Notes: generated by a model not told the origin, from the sequence alone. Positions 7,456-15,689 are shown, numbered from the stretch's first letter. The stretch: DNA of 34,104 nucleotides from an uncultured Lachnospiraceae bacterium (GCA_947567595.1 CANOMQ010000042.1:1-34104); one strand, 5' to 3'. A program made the numbers and translations.

Positions 7456-8217
7456 ATGTACAAAAAATGGTTTTTCGTTTTTATCACGCCAAGTCTTGTC
7501 GGCGTGGGGGTGTTTGTGGTGCTGCCGTTTGCGGACGTGGTAAAGCGTTCGTTTATGACCGTCATGTCGCAGGAATTTGTGGGGCTTGACAATTACAGGC
7601 GTGTTTTTTCCAATCAGGCGTTTGCGCTTGCGATGAAAAACACGCTGCGCTTTACGGCGACGGCAATCCCGCTGCTCGTCTTTGCCGGGCTTGTCATCGC
7701 GCTTGTGCTTGCGAAAATAAATGACACGCGTGTCATAAAAAGCCTGTACCTGTTTCCGATGGCAATGCCGACGGCGACGGTGGTGATTGTGTGGCGCATG
7801 TTTTTTTACAGGCAGGATTTTGACAGCCTTGTCGCGGGCTATTTATGGAAAAATTTAGGGTATACGCTGGTGCTTTGGCTTGCGGGGATTGCGGCAATTC
7901 CAAACGAGCTTGTGGAGGCGGCAAAGGTGGACGGCGCAGGGTGGATAAGGTGTCTGATTTATGTGAAACTGCCCTGCCTAAAGGGGAGCTTTTATACGAT
8001 TGTGGTGCTGTCCTTTCTAAACTCGTTTAAGATTTACCGCGAGGCGTACCTTGTGGCAGGCTCGTACCCGAAGGAGGAAATTTACCTGCTGCAGCATATT
8101 TTTAACAACTGGTATGTCAATTTGGAGCTCGATAAGCTGTCCGCCGCGACGGTGATGGTGGGGGCGTTTTTGTTTGTGTTTATTATGGTGCTGAACAGGC
8201 TTTGGAATGGAGATTAA
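7456..8217 (+). CDS. ABC sugar-importer permease, MalF-like, short form
   Basis: Inner-membrane permease of 253 residues. About six hydrophobic segments are visible, and the EAA loop reads EAAKVDGAG at about 154-162, the contact for an ABC ATPase. MalF-type permeases of this class are usually about 290 residues. The piece normally found between the third and fourth helices, before the conserved W-K-x-L/T-G-Y/F segment, appears to be missing: DFDSLVAGYL runs almost directly into WKNLGYT. The lactose-operon permease at 17342 keeps this segment. The gene starts 12 bp after the lipoprotein gene. No ATPase gene is in the operon, so a shared MsmK-type ATPase is likely. Confidence 0.9.
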   Translation: MYKKWFFVFITPSLVGVGVFVVLPFADVVKRSFMTVMSQEFVGLDNYRRVFSNQAFALAMKNTLRFTATAIPLLVFAGLVIALVLAKINDTRVIKSLYLFPMAMPTATVVIVWRMFFYRQDFDSLVAGYLWKNLGYTLVLWLAGIAAIPNELVEAAKVDGAGWIRCLIYVKLPCLKGSFYTIVVLSFLNSFKIYREAYLVAGSYPKEEIYLLQHIFNNWYVNLELDKLSAATVMVGAFLFVFIMVLNRLWNGD

Positions 8218-9091
8218 GGGTATGCGGCTTTTTAGACGGATTGTGAATAGTGCAGTGGCGATGACCGTTAAGCTGATGTTTATCGCAATGGGCGTGGTGA
8301 TTTGCATGCCGGTCTTTTTAGTCGTGACAGGCTCGGTGATGGGCAGTTCGGATTTGCAGGAGTGTCTTGCGCCCGTGTTTTTGGAGGGGCAGGGCTTTGT
8401 CACATGGAAGCTCATTCCGCAGTACCCGACCTTGGAGCACTACAAACGCCTCTTAATTGAGACGCCGCAGTTTTTTATCCTGTTTTGGAACAGTGTCAAA
8501 ATCACGCTGTTTATCCTTGCGGGGCAGCTTGTTGTCGGGGTGCCTGCGGCGTGGGCGTTTGCCGTGTACGACGTGCGTGGGAAGAACGCGCTGTTTTTGG
8601 TGTATGTGGTGCTCATGCTTCTGCCGTTTCAAGTGACAATGCTTTCAAGCTATATCGTGTTGGACAGGCTGTCACTGTTAAACACGCATTGGGCGGTGAT
8701 TTTGCCGGCGGTGTTTAGTACGTTTCCGGTGTTTGTCACATACGGCGGGTTCCGGGCAATCCCAAAGGCGCTGATTGAGGCGGCGCGCATTGACGGGGCA
8801 GGGGAGTTTTACATATTTACAAGGATTGGCTTGTCGCTTGGAAAGGGCGGGATTTTGTCGGCGGTGGTGCTTGGCTTTTTGGAGTATTGGAATCTGATTG
8901 AACAGCCGCTTGCGTTTTTGAAGGAGAAGGCGCTTTGGCCGCTGTCGCTCTACCTGCCGGAAATCGACTGGACACAGGCGGGATTTTCGTTCGCGGCATC
9001 GCTTGTCATGCTGATTCCGGCGGTGTTTGTGTTCCTTATGGGGCAGGATTACTTGGAGCAGGGGATTATTTACTCAGGACTAAAACAATAG
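8207..9091 (+). CDS. ABC sugar-importer permease, MalG-like
   Basis: Inner-membrane permease of 294 residues with about six transmembrane helices. The EAA loop reads EAARIDGAGEF in the MalG form. It overlaps the end of the preceding permease gene by 11 bp, indicating translational coupling. ATG 8222 (MRLFRRIV) is an alternative start with GGAG 10 bp upstream. With its partner it should form a heterodimeric pore served by the lipoprotein at 5002. The substrate cannot be told from sequence; the family usually carries oligosaccharides. Confidence 0.92.
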   Translation: MEIKGMRLFRRIVNSAVAMTVKLMFIAMGVVICMPVFLVVTGSVMGSSDLQECLAPVFLEGQGFVTWKLIPQYPTLEHYKRLLIETPQFFILFWNSVKITLFILAGQLVVGVPAAWAFAVYDVRGKNALFLVYVVLMLLPFQVTMLSSYIVLDRLSLLNTHWAVILPAVFSTFPVFVTYGGFRAIPKALIEAARIDGAGEFYIFTRIGLSLGKGGILSAVVLGFLEYWNLIEQPLAFLKEKALWPLSLYLPEIDWTQAGFSFAASLVMLIPAVFVFLMGQDYLEQGIIYSGLKQ

Positions 9092-9127
9092 GGTGCGTTC
9101 CTTGGGAATTTTGGAGTGGTATGGGAT

Positions 9128-10747
9128 ATGGAAAAGAATAAAAAATGGGTACGGCTGTTGTTGCTCTTTTTGGCAGTGATGTGGCTTTTTACGATTATTT
9201 CAAAAAGTATCTACGTGTCGAGGCTTGCGAGGGTGAAGACCGATGTGCTTTCCAAAAAATATATCGAACATATTGTCGAGGCGGACGGCATTGTCCTTGC
9301 GGGTGGCGAGGTGGCGGTCAACGCGCTCGCGGGGCTTCGTGTGGAGCATATTGCAGTGCAAAAGGGCGACTTGGTGCAAAAGGGCGAGGTGCTTTTCACG
9401 GTGGATTTGCGTGATTTGGAGGAGCTGATTGCCGATAAGGAGGCACAGCTTGCGCGCTTGGAGCTTCAGCTTGGCACGGCGCAGTTTAATGAGGTGCTCG
9501 ACGCGCAGAAGAAGGAGATTGCGCGGCTGTGGGCGCAGGAGGATTATGCGAATGCCGATAAGGAGACACAGCTTGCCCTAGACCGTGCGCAGAGCGCGCT
9601 TTTGGACGCGCAGAATGATTTGAACAAGCATTTGGACACCAGCGCGCCGCATACGTCGGGTTCTTCGCGGAAAAAGGCGTGGGAGAAGTATAACGACTGG
9701 AAGAAACAACGTTACGCATTGGAGGATAAGATTGCGGAGCTTGAGAAGGAGATTGAACGGCTAAAGGGCGAGCTTGCGGACGCGCCAGAGGAGGAGACAG
9801 ACACGGACGCAGACGTGGCGGACAAAGAGGAACAACTTGCAAAAAAGGAAAAGGAGCTGGAGGAATGTAAGGCGGAGCTGACCGATTTGGAGCGCAATCC
9901 CGTTTCACAGCCCGATTATTCAGCGGAGGAGAGTGCGTATGACGCGTGGCAGCAGACGAAATCGGGCTTGGAGGACGCGGTGCAGACGGCGAAGCACGCA
10001 TTGGAGGACGCGAAGCTTGCGCGGGAGAGTACACTGCGCGGGAAGCGGCGCGACTTGGCAAGCGCGGAGGTGACGGTAGCCGCAGACGCGACGATTGGCA
10101 TTTACAACATGGACATTGCCGCGTTGCAGAGCGAGATTGCGGATTTAAATGATGTGAAAAGCAATCAGGGCTGTGTGGCGGCAAAGGCGGACGGGTATGT
10201 CTCGGAGATTCTTGTTGCGACAGGACAGCGCACGGCGGACACGGCTGCAATGCTGCTTGCGGATACGACATCGGAGTATATGTTCCGATTTGGCATTTCA
10301 AAGGAAGAGAGTAAGTATGTACAGCTTGGCGACAGCGTCGAACTTTCCTTAAATTCTGCAGACCACAAAAAAGTGACCGTGACGGCGGACTATATCGAGG
10401 AGAATACGGCGGGCGGCTATGACGTGACATGCAGGCTTGGCGACGCGAAGGCGCCGATTGGATCATACGGCGTGGCAAAGCGGACAGTTCAGGGCGAGAT
10501 GTATTCAAGCACGGTGCCGATTGATGCGATTTTGGAAGAGAATAAGGTGTATTATCTGTTTACGGTGAATGAGAAGACAGGGATTTTGGGGAAGGAGTAT
10601 TATGTGGAGCGGCTGAAGGTGAACATTACGGACAAGAACGACCGCTATGCCGCGATTGAGGGCGCCGCGATTGGCGCGGATACGCAGATTGTTATTTTTT
10701 CGTCAAAGGAGTTGAAGCAGGGGGAGAGTGTCAGGCTGCAGGAGTAG
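9128..10747 (+). CDS. HlyD/MacA-type membrane-fusion (adaptor) protein
   Basis: Membrane-anchored adaptor of about 539 residues. It has one N-terminal transmembrane helix (LLLLFLAVMWLF), then the first half of a biotinyl-lipoyl-like domain (VEHIAVQKGDLVQKGEVLF). A long charged coiled coil follows (about residues 90-320, rich in E/K/A heptads), then the second lipoyl half (AKADGYVSEILVATGQ) and a beta-barrel region (FGISKEESKYVQLGDSVELSLN). Such proteins normally link an exporter to the outside; in single-membrane bacteria they accompany MacB-type or peptide exporters. Here it follows importer-type permeases, which is unusual. ATG 9128 is preferred over GTG 9116 because the membrane helix follows directly and GGAG lies 11 bp upstream. 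No terminator is seen before the Uma2 gene. Confidence 0.88.
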   Translation: MEKNKKWVRLLLLFLAVMWLFTIISKSIYVSRLARVKTDVLSKKYIEHIVEADGIVLAGGEVAVNALAGLRVEHIAVQKGDLVQKGEVLFTVDLRDLEELIADKEAQLARLELQLGTAQFNEVLDAQKKEIARLWAQEDYANADKETQLALDRAQSALLDAQNDLNKHLDTSAPHTSGSSRKKAWEKYNDWKKQRYALEDKIAELEKEIERLKGELADAPEEETDTDADVADKEEQLAKKEKELEECKAELTDLERNPVSQPDYSAEESAYDAWQQTKSGLEDAVQTAKHALEDAKLARESTLRGKRRDLASAEVTVAADATIGIYNMDIAALQSEIADLNDVKSNQGCVAAKADGYVSEILVATGQRTADTAAMLLADTTSEYMFRFGISKEESKYVQLGDSVELSLNSADHKKVTVTADYIEENTAGGYDVTCRLGDAKAPIGSYGVAKRTVQGEMYSSTVPIDAILEENKVYYLFTVNEKTGILGKEYYVERLKVNITDKNDRYAAIEGAAIGADTQIVIFSSKELKQGESVRLQE

Positions 10748-10764
10748 GGAGGTAAAGTTATCGG

Positions 10765-10793
10765 TTGTGTTTTGGGGTAATTGTGTCTATAAT
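10765..10793 (+). promoter_or_regulatory. Sigma-A-type promoter for the Uma2 gene
   Basis: TTGTGT (10765-10770), a 17-bp spacer and TATAAT (10788-10793), placed 43 bp before the Uma2 start codon. It suggests this gene is transcribed independently of the adaptor operon. Confidence 0.55.
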
Positions 10794-10835
10794 AAATTTA
10801 GGAGCAGATTGTTTGGCAGAAATGGGGGATTGGTT

Positions 10836-11369
10836 ATGGACGCATTCAGAGAAGAAAAAATTTATACGATTGAGGATATTTATGCGTTGCCGGACGGAGA
10901 GCGTGCGGAGTTGGTTGACGGAAAGATTTATTATATGGCACTGCCAAGCAGGAGACATCAGGATCTTATTTTTTCGATATCACGAAAAATAGCGGATTAT
11001 ATTGACGCAAAAAAAGGCGGTTGTAAAGTTTATTTGGCACCCTTTGCAGTATTTTTAGACAAAAACAATCAAAATTATTTTGAACCTGACATTTCCGTTA
11101 TCTGTGATTTATCAAAATTAGACGAGAAAGGCTGTCACGGCGCGCCTGATTGGGTGATTGAGATTGTATCGCCAAGCAGTAGGCAGATGGATTATCTTAC
11201 AAAGCTTCTCCGATATCAGACGGCAGGTGTGAGAGAGTATTGGATTGTTGACCCCCAAAAAGAACGCGTGACGGTCTACTTTTTTGAAAAAGAAAACGTT
11301 GAAGAATATATGTTTGGAGAGGAGATCCCCGTTGGGATTTATGAGGGATTTTCCATAAAAATAGAATAA
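10836..11369 (+). CDS. Uma2-family (DUF820) PD-(D/E)XK-type protein
   Basis: Protein of 177 residues from the Uma2 family, which has a PD-(D/E)XK nuclease fold but whose cellular role is largely unknown. Visible family features are the N-terminal YTIEDIYALPDGERAELVDG, FEPDISVI and the core WVIEIVSPSSRQMDYLTKL followed by Y-x-x-x-G-V-x-E-Y-W-I-V-D. The D, E and K positions of the fold are present. The start ATG follows GGGGGA by about 7 bp; a longer reading frame to 10728 has no basis. It is isolated between the adaptor operon and a convergent XRE gene. These genes are often scattered singly and may be mobile, but no mobility gene is beside it. Confidence 0.9.
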   Translation: MDAFREEKIYTIEDIYALPDGERAELVDGKIYYMALPSRRHQDLIFSISRKIADYIDAKKGGCKVYLAPFAVFLDKNNQNYFEPDISVICDLSKLDEKGCHGAPDWVIEIVSPSSRQMDYLTKLLRYQTAGVREYWIVDPQKERVTVYFFEKENVEEYMFGEEIPVGIYEGFSIKIE

Positions 11370-11388
11370 CCTTTTATGAAAAGAATAC

Positions 11389-11426
11389 AAAAAGCATTTG
11401 GCGCATAAAAACCCAAATGCTTTTTT
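11389..11426. terminator. Bidirectional terminator between the Uma2 and XRE genes
   Basis: GCATTTGG (11394-11401) pairs with CCAAATGC (11413-11420). An A-run lies to the left and a T-run (11421-11426) to the right, so it can end transcription from either side. Confidence 0.8.
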
Positions 11427-11434
11427 CTTGAGCG

Positions 11435-11719
11435 CTATCTTCGCTTCATGACGCGGATCAGCTGTAAAATTGCAGTCACCTCTTCTTCAGTCAGACCCGA
11501 CAAATCAATCTCCTGATACCGTTCCAGCCCCAGCAGATAATCGGTACTCATGTGAAAAATCTTTGAAATATGGATCAGAATATCATAGGAGGGCAGGCGC
11601 AGCCCGTTTTCATAAGCGCTAATCACCGACTTTGTAACGTCCAGCTTTCGGGCAAGCTCTGCCTGTGTCATATCTTCTTTGCGGCGCAAAGTACGCAGTA
11701 TCTTTCCAAAGTCAACCAT
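11435..11719 (-). CDS. XRE-family HTH transcriptional regulator
   Basis: Small DNA-binding protein of 94 residues. A Cro/CI-type helix-turn-helix occupies about residues 7-61 (MTQAELARKLDVTKSVISAYENG, with the typical FHMSTDYLLGL end). The C-terminal tail is short (LTEEEVTAILQLIRVMKRR) and has no effector domain. The ribosome site AGGAGG lies about 7 bp before the ATG. The target is unknown; it is divergent from the decayed genes starting at 11888 and may have controlled them or itself. Confidence 0.93.
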   Translation of the reverse strand: MVDFGKILRTLRRKEDMTQAELARKLDVTKSVISAYENGLRLPSYDILIHISKIFHMSTDYLLGLERYQEIDLSGLTEEEVTAILQLIRVMKRR

Positions 11720-11788
11720 AAGAAAACCTCCTAATCAGTATCATACTATGAAAATTATACTCTAATGGTTGACAAAATGTTTATATAG

Positions 11789-11817
11789 TTGGCTTTTAGG
11801 GCGAATAAGAATATAAT
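11789..11817 (+). promoter_or_regulatory. Sigma-A-type promoter ahead of the broken zinc-ribbon gene
   Basis: TTGGCT (11789-11794), a 17-bp spacer and TATAAT (11812-11817). The downstream gene is frameshifted, so this promoter may be a relic or still drive a short transcript. Confidence 0.5.
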
Positions 11818-11887
11818 ACAACAGACGGAACATGCAATATTTTAGAACTTTGTCAACTGACAGTGACTATTAAGAGAGGACCAATTA

Positions 11888-12065
11888 ATGATGGATTGTA
11901 CTTTTTGCGGAAAACAAATTGCGGACAACGCGGTATATTGTCCGTACTGCGGATAACGGGACAGGATTGATCAAAGAAACAGGCGGTGTTACCGAGTCGG
12001 AGGACATGGAAGAAGGCAGTGAGATCAATAACTCGGAGGACACTGCAGAAAGAGGGGTTATTTAA
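11888..12065 (+). pseudogene. Frameshifted small zinc-ribbon protein
   Basis: The start is preceded by AGAGAGGA. Reading begins MMDCTFCGKQIADNAVYCPYCG, a complete two-CxxC zinc-ribbon knuckle, then stops at TAA (11954-11956). A shift of one base into the next frame at about 11955 continues as an acidic tail (GLIKETGGVTESEDMEEG...) and ends at TAA 12063-12065, 3 bp before the next gene's ATG. This strongly suggests one original gene of about 59 codons. A translated 22-residue zinc-ribbon peptide is still possible. Sequencing error is the main alternative to decay. Confidence 0.6.
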
Positions 12066-12068
12066 CAG

Positions 12069-12688
12069 ATGAAAAAATATTTACAAAAAGAAATGATTAG
12101 GAAAAAAATGAAAGCATTCAGGATACTCTCGGCGGTGCTCGCCGTATCAATGGTGCTGTCAACGGCGCTGACCGCACACGCGCAGATACTGTTCCCCAAT
12201 ATGAAACAGACCGAGGACGGGAAAATCGAAATGACAAGTACGGGGGTTGAACTCGGTGATAAGAACGGCGAAATCCATTGGTTTGATACCTATTGCGGAT
12301 ATCCGTACGGCGTCCGCAAGGAGTATTACGACGTCGAAAAGCCGTGGGGCACGGTCACGCAGGTTCATATCTACCTTGAATGTTATCTCACCGATTATAT
12401 AAAGGAACATGACGCATAGAAGCGTCATCTGAAACAGAAACAACCAAAGACGTTGAGACAGTGGAAACCATTGAAACAGCAGAAGACGTCGAGACAGTGG
12501 AAACCATTGAAACAGCGGAAGATATCGAAACGACAGAAAATATTGAGACAGTACGCATTATTGAGCTGAATAAGGACGCGATGGAACGTCTGGTGAAAGC
12601 GGTCATGGATAACGACAACAGGAACAGAAAGAAGTACCTGACGAAGGAAGAAATCATGGAGGCGGCAGGTGAACTGAATAGAGCGTGA
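12069..12688 (+). pseudogene. Secreted protein of unknown function, broken by a frameshift near 12416
   Basis: The first reading frame (12069-12419) encodes 116 residues with a basic start and a signal peptide ending near TAHA, then a region with WFDTYCGYPYGVRKEYYDVE. It stops at TAG 12417-12419. From about 12413 another frame continues without a break to 12688: an acidic threonine-rich stretch with two 12-residue repeats (DVETVETIETAE), then MERLVKAVMDNDNRNRKKYLTKEEIMEAAGELN. The join of a secreted head and an intact tail across a frame change suggests a single broken gene of about 205 codons. I do not recognise the family. If the halves are separate genes, the second would start at ATG 12461. 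Confidence 0.6.
12449..12520 (+). repeat. Two 36-bp tandem repeats, with a degenerate third
   Basis: Units at 12449-12484 and 12485-12520 are nearly identical (34 of 36 bases). A decayed third copy, starting GATATCGAAAC, follows at about 12521-12553. The units encode the 12-residue acidic repeat DVETVETIETAE within the broken secreted gene, so they may expand and contract by slippage. Confidence 0.85.
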
Positions 12689-12836
12689 GGATTAAACTAT
12701 TTTTCTGTTCGGATATTGGCGGTGCATAAAAAAGAAAATAAAAAGATTTCTTTATATTTCTATATTTCACTGGAAAAGATTTACATAATAATATATAATT
12801 ATTATTAAATTTTATGTGAAATCAAATTAGGAAAAT

Positions 12837-13464
12837 GACGTGGTTGTTTCACAAGCATCTACCAAGGAAATCTTAAAAAGCAGAGGGATTACTGTGAAAA
12901 ATAAATTTTTCACAGGGCAAATATGTGCTTACGCTCAAATTCGCAGTCTTATGTTACCTTAGATGAGCCTTATCTGATAACTGCAGACCACGGCGACGCT
13001 TATCCGCGCGGCATTCTGCTGTCAAAGCATACCAAAGCGGGCGAGAAGAATACGTACTTTACATCTCAGAAATCAGCGCAAACCATAACTGCGCTTCAAC
13101 TTGGAGGCGCTCCTCCAAGTAATATTACAGACGCTTCTGTAGGCGGACTTGAGGCATTGGATACTTCATATTTGGTTTTTGGAAATTCGGTTGACCAAAC
13201 CACACAGCCGTATGATCGATGCTATTGTGGGCACAGGAGACTACAGTGATTGAAAATAATGCGCCCTAAAGAACAAAAGACGTAAAGTGCGTCCTGCTCA
13301 ATGGAGCCGGCGAGCCTGTTTCAGGAATTTACAGTTTTGCGGGCGGTCTTTCGGACTGCAAACCGATTCTGATTGACGGAAAGCTGGTTTGGTACTATAC
13401 AAACAAGAGCGCTCCTAAATTCTGTACGCTCATTCCGGAGGATGTCAGAAAACAGCCGCGCTGA
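12837..13464 (+). pseudogene. Remnant of a secreted or cell-surface protein, several frameshifts
   Basis: Coding-like pieces lie in successive frames: KEILKSRGITVKNKFFTG (12837 on), then SYVTLDEPYLITADHGDAYPRG through GLEALDTSYLVFGNS (about 12940-13190), then MIDAIVGTGDYSD (about 13210), then VLLNGAGEPVSGIYSFAGG through YYTNKSAPKFCTL to a TGA at 13462-13464. At least three frame changes and internal stops separate them, so this is real decay and not one sequencing error. No start codon or signal peptide remains. The family is not recognised with confidence. The open stretch 12923-13249 is only one of the fragments. Confidence 0.65.
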
Positions 13465-13504
13465 TTGCATCAAGAATTTATCGGACAAGCACTGAATTTT
13501 GCAG

Positions 13505-13545
13505 GCGCCGATTCTCTTCTGTACTGGGATCCTCGGCGCTTGTTT
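13505..13545 (+). terminator. Possible terminator after the surface-protein remnant
   Basis: GCGCCGA (13505-13511) pairs with TCGGCGC (13533-13539), with a 21-nt loop, followed by TTGTTTC. The stem is GC-rich but the T-tract is imperfect. Confidence 0.4.
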
Positions 13546-13562
13546 CTGAAGGGGTAGTATGC

Positions 13563-13591
13563 TTTACACTTTTCGCATAATCCGCTATAAT
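13563..13591 (+). promoter_or_regulatory. Sigma-A-type promoter for the acetyltransferase operon
   Basis: TTTACA (13563-13568), a 17-bp spacer and TATAAT (13586-13591). The predicted transcript starts near 13598, giving a leader of about 74 nt before the ATG at 13672. Confidence 0.65.
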
Positions 13592-13671
13592 GATTAAAAA
13601 CGGACTGCGGTGCGTTATGTTAAGGCAGTTTGATACATCATTGGAAAATCAGGGGTTAAAAGGTATAATAT

Positions 13672-15012
13672 ATGAAGAAGAAAATAACCGACACGGTGAA
13701 TACGCAAAAAGAGGTACAGACAAAAACAAAAGCAGCAGTAAAAAACCGCGAAATCCGTTGGGACAGATTGGACAACACAGCGCACCTGTTCCCGGTAATC
13801 GCAGGCGACAGCATGAGCAACGTCTACCGCATCAGCGTAACACTCACCGAGCTGATACAGCCGGAGCCATTACAGCGCGCGCTTGACATCGTGCTTCCCA
13901 AATTTGACGGATTTAACCTGCGCCTTAGGCAGGGCGTATTTTGGTATTACTTTGAGGAAAATGGAAAGCCTGCGCCGCGCGTGCGGGAGGAGAACACGTT
14001 TCCATGCCGCTTTATCTATCCAAACAGAAACAACAGCTACCTGTTTCGGGTGACGTATTACAAATACCGTATCAATCTGGAGGTATTCCATGTACTCACC
14101 GACGGCATGGGGGGCATTAATTTCCTAAAGGAGCTTACGTACCAGTACCTGCGCCTTGTGCACCCTGAGCTAAAAGGCGACAGGGGAGACGAGCTTAACA
14201 GTGCCACGTCCCTAAACCGTGAGGACAGCTTCTTGAAAAATTACCGCAAAAGCTCGCAGAGAGGCTATCAGACAAAAAAGGCGTATTTAATCAAGGGTGA
14301 AAAGCTAAGCCCCGGCGAGTTCGGGCTGATGCACGGCTATATGAAGGTACCGGAATTAAAGGCAGTCTGTAAGCGTTATGGCGTGAGTATCAATGAATAC
14401 TTGGTGTCGGTCTTTGTGTGGAGCGTTTATCAGGAATGTATGCACAAAATGCCCGCAAAGCGTCCGATACGGGTTGCGGTTCCCGTCAATTTAAGACCGT
14501 ATTTTAACTCGATTACGACAAAGAACTTTTTCGTCATGGTGTCGGCGGAATTTGCTCCGACGAAGGAGGAGTATGTGTTTGAGGAGGTCATAGAGGCGGT
14601 AAAGACCAGCTTGGAGAGTCAGATTAACAAGGAAAATTTAGAAAAGCTGTTTTCCTATAATGTGTCAAATGAAAAGTTTTTTATCGCGCGTGCCGTTCCG
14701 CTTGTTGCAAAAAACCTTGCAATGCGCATTATTTACACGCAGTCGGCGCTTGCGAACACGACGACCATCACCAACATCGGAAACCTTTCGGTGGACGAGG
14801 CATATCAGCCGTATGTGGAAATGTTCCATTCGTGCCTTGCCATGTCGAAGGGGCAGCATATAAAAGGAAACATATGTTCTTATGGCGATACGTTGGTTTT
14901 TACGTTCAGCTATGACATTGCGGACGCGTCGGTGCAGCGGTGTTTTTTCCGCAAAATTGCGTCGGACGGCGTCGGTGTGGAGATTGACAGTAACGGGGTG
15001 AATTATGAGTAG
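13672..15012 (+). CDS. Alcohol acetyltransferase-like (condensation-domain superfamily) protein
   Basis: Protein of 446 residues in the chloramphenicol acetyltransferase/condensation-domain superfamily. The catalytic motif HxxxDG appears as HVLTDGMGG at residues 140-148, where His140 would be the general base. The usual bridge-region pattern of alcohol acetyltransferases is present (RPIRVAVPVNLRPYF, about 268-282). No signal peptide or membrane segment is seen. Family members transfer acyl groups to alcohols or sugars; the substrate here is unknown. The ATG has only a weak ribosome site (AAAAGG about 8 bp upstream). The end overlaps the next gene by 8 bp, so the pair is likely translationally coupled and works together. 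Confidence 0.85.
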   Translation: MKKKITDTVNTQKEVQTKTKAAVKNREIRWDRLDNTAHLFPVIAGDSMSNVYRISVTLTELIQPEPLQRALDIVLPKFDGFNLRLRQGVFWYYFEENGKPAPRVREENTFPCRFIYPNRNNSYLFRVTYYKYRINLEVFHVLTDGMGGINFLKELTYQYLRLVHPELKGDRGDELNSATSLNREDSFLKNYRKSSQRGYQTKKAYLIKGEKLSPGEFGLMHGYMKVPELKAVCKRYGVSINEYLVSVFVWSVYQECMHKMPAKRPIRVAVPVNLRPYFNSITTKNFFVMVSAEFAPTKEEYVFEEVIEAVKTSLESQINKENLEKLFSYNVSNEKFFIARAVPLVAKNLAMRIIYTQSALANTTTITNIGNLSVDEAYQPYVEMFHSCLAMSKGQHIKGNICSYGDTLVFTFSYDIADASVQRCFFRKIASDGVGVEIDSNGVNYE

Positions 15013-15667
15013 GTGTAATCAGTGTAAAATCGAGGTGCTTGACGAGGCGCAGCACTGCCCGCTTTGCCAGTCGGCGTTAGAGCACACGATTGAGGTGGAA
15101 AATATGTATCCCGATATCCGTATGCGGGCGAGAAAGCTTGTGCTGATTTCGCGCATTTTTCTGTTCCTTGCGATTGTGGCGGAGATTGTTTTGGTCAATG
15201 TGAGTATTTATTTGGACTGGAGTTCCATTGTGTACCTGATTTGCGGTATGGGGCTTTTTTACGGATACATGGTAATCCGCTATGCGATATTGGGGCGCAG
15301 CGGGTATATCGCAAAGACGATGGTGCTTACGAGTTTGGCGCTTGCGCTGCTTGTGGCGGCGGATTTTGTGGTGGGCTATAACGGCTGGTCGGTGAACTAT
15401 GTGCTGCCGTCAGGGATTTTACTGATTGACGCGGGCGTGGTGTTCATGATGGTGATTAACCGCAAGAACTGGCAGAGCTATATAATGCTGGAGCTTTTTA
15501 TGGTTCTGTGCGGCGGCGTGATGCTGGTGCTTTACCTGTTTGGCATTGTGACAAGTCCGGTGATGTCGTCGGTGGCGTTTAACGTGTCGGTCATTTTGTT
15601 TCTTGGCACGGTGATTATCGGCGGCAGGAGGGCGCGGGTGGAGCTTAAGAGACGGTTTCATATTTAA
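15005..15667 (+). CDS. Zinc-ribbon membrane protein (DUF6320-like)
   Basis: Protein of 220 residues. It starts with a zinc ribbon (CNQC at 4-7 and CPLC at 18-21), followed by a linker and about six transmembrane helices from residue 45 to 205, and a basic C-terminus (RRARVELKRRFHI). It resembles the DUF6320 family as I recall it, found next to acetyltransferase genes in Clostridia. Its start overlaps the acetyltransferase stop. A reasonable inference is a membrane partner for the acyl transfer, for example moving or presenting the acylated lipid or polymer, but no sequence motif proves it. A terminator follows at 15690. Confidence 0.82.
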   Translation: MSRCNQCKIEVLDEAQHCPLCQSALEHTIEVENMYPDIRMRARKLVLISRIFLFLAIVAEIVLVNVSIYLDWSSIVYLICGMGLFYGYMVIRYAILGRSGYIAKTMVLTSLALALLVAADFVVGYNGWSVNYVLPSGILLIDAGVVFMMVINRKNWQSYIMLELFMVLCGGVMLVLYLFGIVTSPVMSSVAFNVSVILFLGTVIIGGRRARVELKRRFHI

Positions 15668-15689
15668 ATAGTGAAAAAATATCATGTGT

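Noticed and set aside
9486-10508. Minus-strand open frame of 340 codons
   Set aside because: It is antisense to the adaptor coiled coil. The product is rich in S, P, R and A with no domain, as expected from the complement of a GC-rich, E/K/A-rich gene.
10728-10835. Longer N-terminus for the Uma2 protein
   Set aside because: The extra codons overlap the adaptor gene end and the Uma2 promoter, and family similarity starts right after ATG 10836.
12923-13249. Intact gene of 108 codons
   Set aside because: Similar coding continues on both sides in other frames, so this is a fragment of a decayed gene.
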